Below, piece by piece: positions 45,123 to 55,049 of a stretch of DNA of 64,000 nucleotides. The stretch comes from Platerodrilus igneus. Lineage: Eukaryota > Arthropoda > Insecta > Coleoptera > Lycidae. Made by a program: the position numbers and the translations under genes. The stretch is from the NCBI GenBank assembly GCA_036346225.1, contig JARFIW010001469.1, positions 11,254,001-11,318,000 on the forward strand, given 5' to 3'. A model generated the notes under the pieces. That model had not been told where the DNA came from, did no database searches, and saw nothing but the letters and a program-made list of their open reading frames with translations. The first letter of the stretch is position 1, and each line of letters starts with the position of its first letter.

Positions 45123-47010
45123 TGTAACGGGCATTTTTCATAATTTAACATTTTACGCTATCCTCAATGCATAAATACATTTCTACAAATTACTATTTTT
45201 ATATTTGATATTTATTAACTCCTTAGGCGAGTGCATCGTATTATAATTATAGATTGCATCGTTCTTGTCTTGCCGTAAATATAAATTTTGTTGCTTATGT
45301 GGATATACAAGTCTAGATAAGAGACGATAAGCGGTTGGAATAACGAGAAGTTGAATAAACAGATGAGGAGTTGAGTTTTGTTCTTTCTTCCGATATATTA
45401 ATTACGTGAAAAGACTGTTTCTGTTGCTTTGAAAATAGTGAGAATTAATGCGGTAACAATTCTCGTATTGTTCCTGAACGGGCACGGCGCGATTTTGGTG
45501 GTTTTCTTGTGAAATAAAAGTTGTATTTTAACTGTATAAAGTGTAGTTCTGATTACTTTTGAAGGAAGTATGCTTTTAGATGTAACGTGTTTGATTGACG
45601 GGCGTGTTTTAGCGATGCGCGTTACTCCACTAATTGTTTTTGTTGCTTTTCTGTTGTAAATAAAAGTGATAGAACTTGTCGTGCGTTTTACGGAACATTG
45701 ACTTACTTTAGTGATACGCGCGCTTTACTAATTGTGGTTTTTTTAGTTGATTTGTCTTTTTATATTTGAACTGTGTGTGCGATCTAGTTTCACGGTCCTT
45801 TTGTTATCAGAGTAGTGCATACTTTGGATTATCCAAATACAGTTTTAAGCTTGAGTGCTTCAAAAACAAATGATGATACAGTTGTAGCAGGTTTAGTAGA
45901 AAAAGGTTGCTTCTTATAAACAGGTATCTCATTCACTTGTAAAGACAGTTGATACTGTAGTTTCTGAATTTTCTAACCCCAACGAATCTATAATAGATCG
46001 TTGTTTGCGCAAATTTTCGTTATTCAAAAGCATTAGATTTTTTTTTGTTACCATAGGTAGCAAATAAAACACCTCGCGTTACTGCTATGGTAACGATCGT
46101 CCCTTGAAAGCGTGATTCTAAATTGTTATTACCATTTTCTTTTTACAATTTGTGTTACAAAAGATTTCGAAATTATTGTCTCAGGAAATAGAGTTAACAA
46201 GAATTTATCAATGCTACACAGTTCCATCAGCATGATAATGTCTGCTGCTAACGCCAGTGAAATACATAGGTGTGATTAGTGTAAAGTGTAAGAAATTCCA
46301 TCAACACCCTCACAGTCAAGGGTGAAGTGCTTCGTTAGTGCAGGACATCGTGAATCTCACACTTCCGTTGCAAGGAAGCGTTGCTGAAGGACGTTTGTAA
46401 GTTGAACTATTTCCTACTTGTTATTACTTTAAATATCTATCCGTTGCTTTACCATATCTTTGTCGTTCTGATACCTTTTACAATAGACTTGCCTGCTATT
46501 AAGAAAAAAAAGAAAGGAAAAAAAAAGAAATCAATCCTACTGAATTACTCATATCTATTGTGTTTAACCTATTTATCTTTTGTTAACATTTTGTCTGATT
46601 GATGTTTAATTGGTGTGTGAGGAAACGTTTCTGCTACTCCCCAATATTACCTCACTTTGTAATAAAAATTTTTATAATGCTTTTATCGTGATTATATCAT
46701 ATAGATTATCCAAACAGTTTTTTTTCTTACATTCTACAACGTACTGAATAATTTAGATTTATCATTACTGCTATGCTTATTCTTTTCTTTATTTCAGGTT
46801 TGCTTAACTATTTTTTTTTCTTGCAGGTTTTATCACTAACTCCTTACAGCCGCGTACATTGTATGTTGGTCTGCTTTCTACGACCCCCCCCCTACTCTAC
46901 GATTGAGCCCGGTCACTTCTTTGATTTTTCTTTGTGTTACGCGCGAGCTACGAGCCAACGTAGCATAACTTTGGCGCCCGAACAGGGACTGCCACGAAAA
47001 AAACCTAACA
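45123..47010 (+). mobile_element. Long LTR-type insertion with tRNA-Lys3-type primer site near its end
   Basis: The insertion is bounded by CATG on both sides (45119-45122 and 47011-47014), starts TGTAACGGGC and ends CCTAACA, so it has TG...CA termini with a 4-bp duplication, as LTR elements do. Removing it restores the RTE reading frame exactly (RNKIVH joined to ECRKA). No ORF with a domain lies inside. At 46972-46989 it holds TGGCGCCCGAACAGGGAC, a perfect primer site for tRNA-Lys3, only 21 bases from its end. Long LTRs and tRNA-Lys primer sites are known from the Osvaldo/Ulysses/woot branch of gypsy elements. Assignment to that branch is an inference. Confidence 0.7.
46972..46989 (+). promoter_or_regulatory. 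tRNA-Lys3-type primer-binding site
   Basis: The 18 bases TGGCGCCCGAACAGGGAC are the complement of the 3' end of tRNA-Lys3. In retroelements the site directly follows the 5' LTR and starts minus-strand DNA synthesis. Here it follows GCATAACT. Confidence 0.85.
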
Positions 47011-47528
47011 CATGTACTATCTTATTTCTAACTCTATTGTATTTTTGCTTATTTTCACTATCCAATTCTCTGAAAGGTTTAAGCTTTCTTCTATTTTCTA
47101 TTAAATCTAATATCTCCTTTGTTACCCAGGGTTTTCTCGCTTCTATTTTTTTCTTACCTATAGTCCGTGTTGTTGTATTATGTACAGCCCTTTTTATTTC
47201 TTTCCATGTATTTTCTACGTTTCCTCCTATAGCCATCTCTTTGATCTCTTTATCTAATACTTGTTTATATTCCTCTTTTACCTCACTATCATTAAGCTTA
47301 CCTAGACCCCATCCCTCTTTTTTATCATTTCTCAATTTTTTGAATTTTACATTACACTTCATTTTAACTAAGTTATGATCGCTATCTATGTCAGCCCCAG
47401 GATAACTACGACAGTTTTTAACTTGGTTTCTAAATCTTTGTTTAACTAAAATATAATCTATTTGGTATCTAGCCCTATCGCCTGGCGCTTTCCAGGTAAA
47501 TCTTCTTCTAACATGTTGTTCGAATAGG
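47011..47528 (-). pseudogene. RTE endonuclease C-terminus and linker, partial
   Basis: Minus-strand translation from about 47525 gives the last endonuclease part (YQIDYILVKQRFRNQVKN, SYPGADIDSDHN, with the S/D-D-H catalytic end). It is followed by the open piece 47362-47011, a lysine-rich linker (FKKLRNDKKEGWGLGKL, RKPWVTKEILDLIENRRK). The same residues appear in the plus-strand copy near 54040-54150. The open frame that continues past 47010 into the LTR (to 46937) is a chance read-through of the insertion, not part of the gene. Confidence 0.85.
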
Positions 47529-47536
47529 GTGTAGGT

Positions 47537-49530
47537 AATACAACATAATTTCTAATGGGAAATACATAGATAGTTTTATTATCCTAGCTATAAGGTTCGT
47601 ACCGATATGTACAGTGTTCTGTACGCAAATATTGTTACCAATTTTATTTATCTTTACGCAACTTCATGATTGGCTATTTAATACCTCGCTTTATGGTGGA
47701 AGTTCTGTAATATAGCGCATTGACTTCATTAGGCGAGTATCTCCATCTGACGAGAATTCTAAAATTTCTATGCCAAATCGTCTTGCTGTTACTTGCATAT
47801 ACTTCCATCTTCAAAGCACATCCATATGGGAAAACTTATTATCTGTTACAAATACGGTAACAGAAAATGAAGTACTTTAATCCCAAAGAGGATGCGCCAT
47901 AGTAACATAGGCATAGTCTGCAAGATTCTTTCAAAAATTGTCTATGAATTTCTGCACAGTAGTTTGCTTTGAACGAATCAGTTAGTGGCAGTTCATTTTC
48001 ATCAAGGGGTAACACAAATCCTACATTTTTGTTGGTTTTAGAATAGTATTCAACTCTTCCTGATATTTTTGCTTCGCTTAACCATACAAATTTTGGCAAA
48101 TTTCTCTCGTTTAAAAATTTTTTTAGTTGTTCAAATCTAAATTCATCTTCACCAAATTTTTCACGGTTACTAATATGTCTTGAAATTGTGCTTATAAATA
48201 GCAACGAGGATGGCAAGGAACCGTTCAGATTAGCACGAAGAGGTTCGTATAGCATCCTCCTGCGAATAATAAATAAATATGTACAAAACTGCTTCAAGCA
48301 TGAGTCAAATACGTTATTATTTTGCGATCTTTTACGGTTTGATGCAGATGTAGATTGCAACAATTGAAGAAATTTATTTACAATTTCGGGATTATTTTGA
48401 TTGATACCATTTACTCGAATTTTACTTGAGAAATTATAAACGTTTGATTTTTCCTCGACATTATCAAAAAGGAGTTGTCTCAGAGCATGATTCTCTTTTA
48501 GAATTTTTGAAATTTGATTGACATAGTGTACAAAATTGATTATTAGTGGGTGAGTTGTATCACTTTTCCCACGTGCTCATTTGTCCCTCGATCTTATCTA
48601 CTCACTTACTTTTTGTAAGGGAGTTTGGCACTTCACTATCCTATTTACTACCTGACTTAGTGTTCGATTAACACTTGCGCTCCCATTTTGGGATACAGCT
48701 TGAATTAACGAAGCTGAAAAGGAAGTAGGATCGAATGCCCAATTTATAATATTGCTACTTGGAAAATCCATGATTTCTGTACTGCTAGCTCGGTTACCAG
48801 GTTCGGATGTAGCTCTGGATGTAGTTTGATCAGATAGTAATAGATTGCCGTCATTATTGTTTCTTTTTCTTTTAAATCTATTTGTGTGTGTGTCTTGTCC
48901 TTTTCCCTCGCTTTTTCGTTTGATAGTAACACCCGCGCACCGTAATCTTCACTGGCAATAATTCGTCGCTAGAGGTAGCCGTAGCCGAGGTCATTAGGAA
49001 AGTCGAGGTAGGCGGGTTACAACTAATAACCAATATTCCCGGCACTTCATCTTTTGAACGTTTGGATTTTATGTTTCGGGTTACAAAATCTAACACAGAT
49101 GTTCTGGTTTTGTTTTGCGTAGTACTGTTTTTCGAAGTACTTATGGAAGTTGCTGGCGATCCCTTTGGTGTTAAATTGATTCTGGATATCTTATACAAGT
49201 GTTTTTGTGGCCAACCATTATTTTGAATTTATGTAATTTGTTTTTATAAATACCTACATGCTTTTCGCAATCCTCTACTTGTATTAAATCTTTCAAATCT
49301 TGTCTCTTAAATGTTTCAATTTCGGCTACATCAGCATCAGTTAAGTATGTAATTGCTATAGAACTCGCATATCCTGTAATACGTAACAGATTTTTTAAAT
49401 ATTCAGGTATATGCATTTGTAAGGCGTCTTCAATAGCACCGAAAAATGAATCATTCTCACCAAAGCTCCCACCACTAAGATTTACTGCCATTACTATTGT
49501 TTGTTTATTAACGCTGGTTTTCACAGTCAC
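47537..49530 (-). pseudogene. N-terminal and middle part of the unnamed transposase-like gene
   Basis: The N-terminal open piece (49530-49171) has a small helical domain (HIPEYLKNLLRITGYASSIA, DADVAEIETFKRQDL), which looks like the SAM-like start of multicopy transposon proteins. A middle, S/T- and K-rich piece (49198-48878) may be a nuclear-targeting linker (KSKRSKDE, KKRGKR). The next piece (48363-47839) contains RFEQLKKFLNERNLPKFVWL, SGRVEYYSKTNKNVGFVLPL, then in another frame YAYVTMAHPLWD, VTDNKFSHMDVL, EFSSDGDTRLMKSMRYI and VQNTVHIGTNLIARIIKLSM. D-G-D and VxDxVHI-type motifs suggest an RNase H-like nuclease, but I cannot assign the superfamily. It continues at 38914 after two insertions. 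Confidence 0.65.
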
Positions 49531-49559
49531 ACTTGGTTTTAAATATGCTGACTACACTA

Positions 49560-50410
49560 GTCAAACACTATTCATACTGATCTTTGATGCTGTAAAATTT
49601 TGAATACGAGCGAGTTCATAATATAGGGCTCCCGAAAATCAATCTGTCAACAGTATTATATACTTGATAACTAATAAAAGAAGGATCTATCACTCGTTGT
49701 ATTTCCACCGTCTGCTATAAATAATAACACGAGTATGCAACGAAATCAAAGTCAGCATAATGGTCCAAAAAGAAAAAGCATGCATCGCAAAACTGCGATA
49801 CGAAATTCATCAAATATTGTGTGTGAGTTCGCCTTCATACGTGAGGCAGCTGTATTTTGTTCCATTCAAGTGCACGCATTCAACGATTCTTTCAACTTTC
49901 CATCCACGTGCTACCTTGTTGTACTTTGTTTTTTTATCACGAATCGTTTGTGTGACGTACTTAATCCAATTATAATAGTAATTTGTATAATATTTAGAAG
50001 AATTAATATTTTTATTCATTAACCAAATATTCGTTCCAGGACCTTGTTACATGCCAAATGGCATGTACCATATTAAGATTTTATTTGTAAATAAATTTGC
50101 CGCGAATTTTTAAATGAATACGCCAACTTCCGTCGTCCCTGACAGTCGTGGCTGCGCAAAAGTGATGCGGAGTGCGCGCGTGGTGTAGAATGACGCCACT
50201 AAGCCACAAGCCCTCGAAGAAGCAACAACTATCTTGGTGTGGTGAGTGTTTTTCTTTAGGTATGTAGGTTCCTTGTACCTTTTACCTTTGTGTACCCGTT
50301 ACCTAATCCTTCCGACCCCTACGAGTGCAGTAAAAGGAAGGACGGATGGTAATTTGATTCAACATGGCGTAACTGGACTCAACCTGCAAATGATCGCTGG
50401 ACCCTGAGAT
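49560..50410. other. Unassigned flank, LTR-like start
   Basis: No domain-bearing ORF. TGTTACATGCCAAATGGCAT at about 50045 contains the palindrome ATGCCAAATGGCAT. A related word occurs at about 50413. The GC content rises towards 50150-50250. Confidence 0.35.
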
Positions 50411-50412
50411 TG

Positions 50413-51315
50413 TTACGTGCCAAATTTGGCACTAAACATCCTTTAGTTTAGTTTTGATGTGCGGGAGTTTTCGCGCCTTAAATTTGAAAGACTTGGCGCG
50501 TATTTCCGTCACGTCAGAAGTGGGTTGGACGAACTTCACGCCGACGCGTGTAAGGCAAAAAGTGGGTCAGTTTCCGAGAGACGCTGAAACGTGGCTTTTT
50601 GCCTTTGAACTTCGAGTTGAGTGGTCGTGCCTGGTATCGTATCGTATCGTATCGTATCTTTATCTTTCTTTTTATGTAGATTTCCTTGCTTTTGCTTATC
50701 TACGATTGTCGCTCCCTAAACCCGTTGCTGTCATTACCTCTATATAGAAAGAAGATTAATTTGAAGCAACCTGGCCGAACCGGAGTCCACGCCCCGCTAG
50801 CAGCTAACCGGAGCAGCCACCATCTTTAAATAATCCGGAAGAGGGCTCCTAGCAACCCTGAAGGAAGCTATCCTGTGAGACGCCATCTTTAACTTATTCT
50901 GTAGGAAGCTGTACCTATTTATGTAAGTACCTTATTGTTTATACTTCATTTCTGGCATTTTATATATTTCGTCATTTATGCGTTTTAATTTGCATATTGT
51001 GTGACGTCATTGACAGATGGGCGCGCTAAAATCTGTATAAAGATTAGAGCTACCAACTGCCGTTGCGTCACTTATACCGCGCTTGCGGGATTGTAAGAAT
51101 CACTTTTAAAAGTAAGAAGATTAAGCTACGAGATACCCACCATGTGAGTAATTTGTTTTGATTTAAATTGAGCATGCAAATTTGACTTATATAGCGATTG
51201 CATCACTCGAAAGCGTGGTCGGTATAAGTTACAATATGGCGGGTAAATTTGCCGCGTAATTATGCGTTAAATTATGACAATGACGTGTGGTTATCGGGAG
51301 TATAACAACCTACAC
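50413..51315 (+). repeat. Possible solo LTR (BEL/Pao-like start)
   Basis: It starts TGTTACGTGCCAAATTTGGC, a TGTTACGTGCCAAA-type opening that I associate with BEL/Pao LTRs. A TATAAAGATTAGAG box lies at about 51037, followed by an initiator-like stretch and a GTGAGT donor near 51143. The (GTATC)n run at 50637-50656 lies inside. The right end (CCTACA near 51315) is a guess, and there is no second copy. Confidence 0.3.
50637..50656. repeat. (GTATC)n short tandem repeat
   Basis: Four or five units of GTATC. Confidence 0.9.
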
Positions 51316-51589
51316 CATTTGTTTGTGTTTTTGTACTTATATTTTTCAATAGAATTGTAGAATGTATCAGATTATAGTGAATATTATTAAATGGGTTTTA
51401 CGTAGCAAGACTTACTTTTATAGTTCATTAAAACCTGTGCTGAGTTTTGACGTTTTGATGGGCATACATAACAATGCAGAGAAGCTCTTGTAATAAACAA
51501 CTAATGTTAGTAATAGGTTCAGGACATATGCAATAAAAAAGAGTAGTACGGACGTTTGTTCTCAAATGCACATACTTTACACAAACAAT

Positions 51590-51675
51590 ATCTATATATC
51601 GGTATTCGTTATATCGATATTCGATATATCCCAGTATCGATATTAAAAATATGTCATATATCGTCCACCACTAGT
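51590..51675. repeat. TATCGATA-rich subterminal-type repeat
   Basis: ATATCGGTATTCGTTATATCGATATTCGATATATC followed by GTCCACCACTAG (written in parts: ATCGATATTCGATATATC, CGTCCACCACTAG). It resembles one end of a hAT-like element with self-complementary subterminal repeats, read from the right as CTAGTGGTGGACGATATATG. The opposite end was not found. Confidence 0.4.
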
Positions 51676-51808
51676 TAATAACGTAAAAGAAATAGCGCGA
51701 AGATTTCGATTCTGATGGAGTTTGATTAAAATAATATATGAAGTTTGTAAATCAGAGTCATAGAAATTTTTTTTTAATTCCTTAAAAATGCTGGGAAATT
51801 TCAGTACA

Positions 51809-52107
51809 TTACATGTGATTTTCCAATGCTCCACCCGAAGTACTACATTGGCCAGGAAACGAGTTTTTTTTTTACCTGGAAAGTTTGGAATTTTGTCGAA
51901 CCCTTGCTGTTCCAAGCAAGGTAGGGATCTTTAACGTGCGTGACAACACTCACACACGGGACCTCCATTTTACCTCTCATCCGAACGAGGGTGTATTTTT
52001 GTGAAAAATGCTCGCCTAACATTTTTCAAGCGGACCGTGTCGGGATTCGAACTCGGGACCTTGGGTGTAGTAGTCATACACATACCACTACGCCACGGAG
52101 CCGCCAC
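51809..52107 (-). mobile_element. tRNA-derived SINE, copy 2, with 14-bp target duplication
   Basis: On the minus strand it starts GTGGCGGCTCCGTGGCGTAG. The A box is TGGCGTAGTGG and the B box lies in GAGTTCGAATCC, a good internal Pol III promoter. The tRNA-unrelated body matches 19055-19308. Exact 14-bp duplications GAAATTTCAGTACA flank it (51795-51808 and 52108-52121), so the limits are certain. The longer, A-rich-tailed body and long duplication indicate LINE-type mobilisation. The tRNA of origin cannot be named securely. Confidence 0.92.
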
Positions 52108-52121
52108 GAAATTTCAGTACA

Positions 52122-52310
52122 GCATTTGCAAAGTTCATGAAAGTAATTGCATTGCGTAAAAATTGTTCCACAAATTATCATTGTTGCCCTGAAAGTGCAA
52201 TATGCGGAGCGCTTTGCTCTACAATTACGTAGCAACACAGAATAGAATAATACATACTGCCAAGCAATAGTGCTAAACAAGAAATAATTTAATATGGTTT
52301 AACATTTCCC
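52122..52310. other. Unassigned sequence
   Basis: Short spacer with no recognisable gene. Confidence 0.4.
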
Positions 52311-52319
52311 AAAACTGAT

Positions 52320-52620
52320 TAAAACTTCTAGAACTCCCTTGTAAATCTCAGGACTTCCTGGAGTTAACCAAGAATTCCTGCAATAATTAGTAGTAAGTTT
52401 TCGGATAACCCAGGGCTATTGCAAACTATCTCAAACTTCTTGGAACTTTATCGAACTCCCCGGGACTTACGATAACTTTCGCAGATTTTCAGGGGCTTTC
52501 TCAGACTTTCTGGGACTTTTTCAGACTTTCCAGGACTTCTACAGACGTCCCGGACTTTTCGGAACTTCCTCGAAATTTTTAGGACTTCCTCTGATTTCCT
52601 ATCTAATGTACAACAAACTT
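52320..52620 (+). repeat. Diverged minisatellite of GGACTTT/CAGACTTTC units
   Basis: About 300 bp of imperfect repetition with a unit near 20 bp: GGACTTCCTGGAG, GGAACTTTATCGAACT, CAGACTTTCTGGGACTTT, TTTTCAGACTTTCCAGGACT, CGGACTTTTCGGAACTTCC. It is non-coding in all frames as far as I can read. Confidence 0.65.
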
Positions 52621-53100
52621 CCTTCGCGAATCATCACTTAAGTGGTTGTTTAAATTTCTATTTCCATATCGTTCTATTCTTTGAAATAATTTACCTATAA
52701 ATGTATTGCAAAATCAATGTTGCATTTCTCCATTTATTTAAATTCATCGTATATGAATTTGCTTCGTTAATTTTCTTCCAATCTTCCTCCTTGGTAGATA
52801 AAAATTACTATGACCGACAATAGTTATATTTGATAACTATAAAACATATTGTTCTCAACAAATATTTTAAAGGTCTAGTCCCGCTAGCGTGAACTTGACT
52901 TTATTCATGCAAAAAGGTCGTTCGTAATTGACCGAGACAAAGACAATCGGTGAAATGACCGACAACGGACAATTGGTAAATGATCCCGTTCTTGATTATT
53001 TTTCGGTTTATATAATATTAAGCCATTCTGGACGGCCCTGCGCCTTGACGACGTTCTAAAATACTAGATCAGGTAGAATAGCTTGCGCGTTTCAATGAGC
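52621..53100. other. Unassigned AT-rich sequence
   Basis: No gene or element recognised between the minisatellite and the RTE 5' end. Confidence 0.4.
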
Positions 53101-53447
53101 TAAAGAGCCGAACTATAGGTTTAACCAAATTAGTGGGGTCTTTAGTGAGGAACCAGACTAAGACAGGTCCCCGAAAAAGGGCAGCAGTTTTTTCGGTACT
53201 TAGAGTGGCAGAGACCATAGGGGTCGGTATGACATTCTAAGACACACTACCGCGATGTAGAGGACAACGGGAAACCACTACATTATCTCCCAAGTACACA
53301 GCGTACTCAAATAGTTATTAATGATGATGGCCTCCTCTGGGGTAAAAATTCCGGAGGTAAAATAGTCCCCCATTCGGATCTTCGAGAGGGGACTAATTCG
53401 TGGAATCTGATCCGAAAGTAAAGAAAAAGATCCGTGAACATTCTGCG

Positions 53448-54312
53448 AGTCGGAGCGTGGAATGTCAGAAGTATGAAAGAAGTAAATAAGCTAGAGAACC
53501 TGAAACTCGAAATGAATAGGTTAACACTAGACATAATAGAAATCAGCGAAGTCCGCTGACCAGAGGCAGGAAATTTTTGAAGTGGAGACTTCAGGGTAAT
53601 TCATACAGGAATAGAGAAAGGAAATTCGGGTGTGGAGATAATTATGCGAAAAAAGATAGGACGACGTGTAGAAAACTACTTACAAAAGAACGAAAGGTTA
53701 CTAATGTTTAGATTTGAATCTAAACTAATAAATACAGTAATAATACAAGTGTACATGCCCAACTCTAGCTACAGTGAGGAAGAGGTAGAGGCGATCTACA
53801 AGGATATCAAAGACATACTAAGATACGTAAAAGGACATGAAAATTTAATAATATCGCGGGATTTTAATGCAGTGGTAGGTGAGGGCAGGGAAGGAACGAC
53901 AGTAGGTTTATTTAGTGTAGGCACGATAAATGACAGGGGTAATAGGTTGGTAGAATTTTGCGACAAGAACAACTTAACCATCACAAGTACATTATTTCAA
54001 CATCATGTTAGAAGACGATTTACGTGGAAGATGCTAGTAGATATCGGAAGATATCAAATAGATTACATTATTGTTAGACAACGGTTTAGAAATCAAGTAA
54101 AAGACTGTAGAAGCTATCCGGAAGCAGATATAGAGACTGACCACAACATCGCAATTATGAAGGCCGCACTTAAATTTAAAAATCTGAACAAGAGGAACGG
54201 AAAAAGGCACTTTGACTTTGAGAAGCAGAAAGATAAAGATATCCACAAAAGATTTGAAAAAAAGTCAAATGAATTGCTAAAAGATATCGGGAAAATTTCC
54301 GATACTAAGTAA
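53448..54312 (+). pseudogene. RTE apurinic-type endonuclease domain
   Basis: Translation from about 53448 gives LRVGAWNVRSM (WNVR, first motif with catalytic N) and LDIIEISEVR (catalytic E), followed by a stop where W is usual. A frame with a second stop runs to 53631. The open piece 53632-54312 has VIIQVYMPNSSYSEEEVEAIY, LIISRDFNAVVGEGREG (D-F-N motif; G is usual for R before D), NDRGNRLVEFCDKNNLTI, YQIDYIIVRQRF and DIETDHNIAIM (final D-H). Residues for nicking are largely present, but the N-terminal stops prevent a full protein. In published annotations such domains are often labelled craniofacial development protein 2-like. Confidence 0.88.
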
Positions 54313-54890
54313 GTAGAAAAGAATAGAATAACATCAAATTCAGCTTAGACATGGCGGCCAGAAATATTCTGGGGTATACACAAAACGAAAACGAGAAACC
54401 ATGGATAACAAAGGATATCCTGAATTTAATAGAAGAAAGTGCTGGAGGAACTTGGCAGCCAAAGGTGGCTTACCCCCCTTCACATACAACTGAATATCGG
54501 GGAAGTAGGGTATATAACTGTAAAACAATAAAAAGTGACCGAACTGCATCAAACAAGAAAGAACAGCAGCTATGTTCAAAGACAACGAACATAAATACAA
54601 GAAGAAAACGGTTCAAAACATAGTGTGGAGCGCAGCACAGTACATCTATGAAATAGGGGCAGTAGGAAAAGCAGACAGAAAGAGATAGAAGCTTTATGGA
54701 ATGTTGTGCTTCAGATGTATGAGGATGGTAGCATGGACAGACAAAGTTAATAACAAATAGGTTGTTGAAATAGTAAAGAAATAAACATATTAGTTGAAAA
54801 CAAAAAAAAATAGGAGAAACAGAAGGACAGGATACGTTCTAAGGTATTTCTGGGGAACAGTACGAGATATATTACAAGCAGAGATAGAAA
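54313..54890 (+). pseudogene. RTE linker remnant and debris
   Basis: 54351-54430 matches the linker motif KPWITKDILNLIEE, seen at 47150-47100 in the other copy (KPWVTKEILDLIENR). A foreign or rearranged stretch follows (AGGTGGCTTACCCCCC, CATACAACTGAATATCGG), then lysine-rich remnants without motifs. RT is absent. Confidence 0.6.
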
Positions 54891-55049
54891 ACGATAAGTA
54901 GAGGTAGACCGAGGTCAGACTTTCGCACACAAATAGTGATAGATGCAGACTGCAAATTTCAGGGAAATGTATAGGTTGGTTCAGACTAGGAAACAATGGG
55001 GGTACGCGTCCAACCAGTTCTAGGACTGAAGACTTAATGATGATGATAA

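Larger units (their letters stand above)
44233..47528 (-). mobile_element. RTE-type non-LTR retrotransposon, 5'-truncated, split by an LTR
   Basis: On the minus strand the copy starts inside the endonuclease (VRRRFTWKAPGDRARYQIDY near 47520, then DIDSDHNLVKM). It runs through a helical linker (47362-47011), is split by the LTR insertion 45123-47010, continues in the same frame at 45122 (ECRKARNKWIEGIQDDL), and enters RT (44904-44608: LREEFDKAVRDLKLNKAPGIDDIPAKL). RT is cut short after SHASKML, and a deletion joins it to the C-terminus (GRPRPSYISQIIKNLG). The 3' end is AAAATGATGGTG next to the 8-bp duplication. It is the same family as the copy at 53-55 kb or close to it. Confidence 0.88.
53106..55045 (+). 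mobile_element. RTE-type non-LTR retrotransposon, copy 2, RT deleted
   Basis: 5' untranslated region (53106-53455, shared with 18676-19022), then an endonuclease ORF and part of the linker (to about 54460, resuming after insertion-like debris). The element's own 3' end follows near 54890-55045: RGRPRSDFRTQIVIDA, then VQPVLGLKT and a TGATGATGAT tail. RTE/BovB-like elements end in such short tandem tails. The whole RT domain is missing. Compared with the copy at 44233-47528 it keeps the 5' half, so the two are complementary in content. Confidence 0.85.

Noticed and set aside
46972..46989. Possible lentiviral insertion, because the primer site equals that of lentiviruses
   Set aside because: No gag, pol or env is nearby, and tRNA-Lys3 primer sites also occur in insect LTR elements.
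46773..47378. A 201-codon plus-strand ORF rich in L, S and F
   Set aside because: It spans the LTR/RTE boundary and is antisense to the RTE linker; no domain, so an opposite-strand shadow.
52030..52107. tRNA gene on the minus strand
   Set aside because: It is the head of a SINE with a 14-bp target duplication, not a stand-alone gene.
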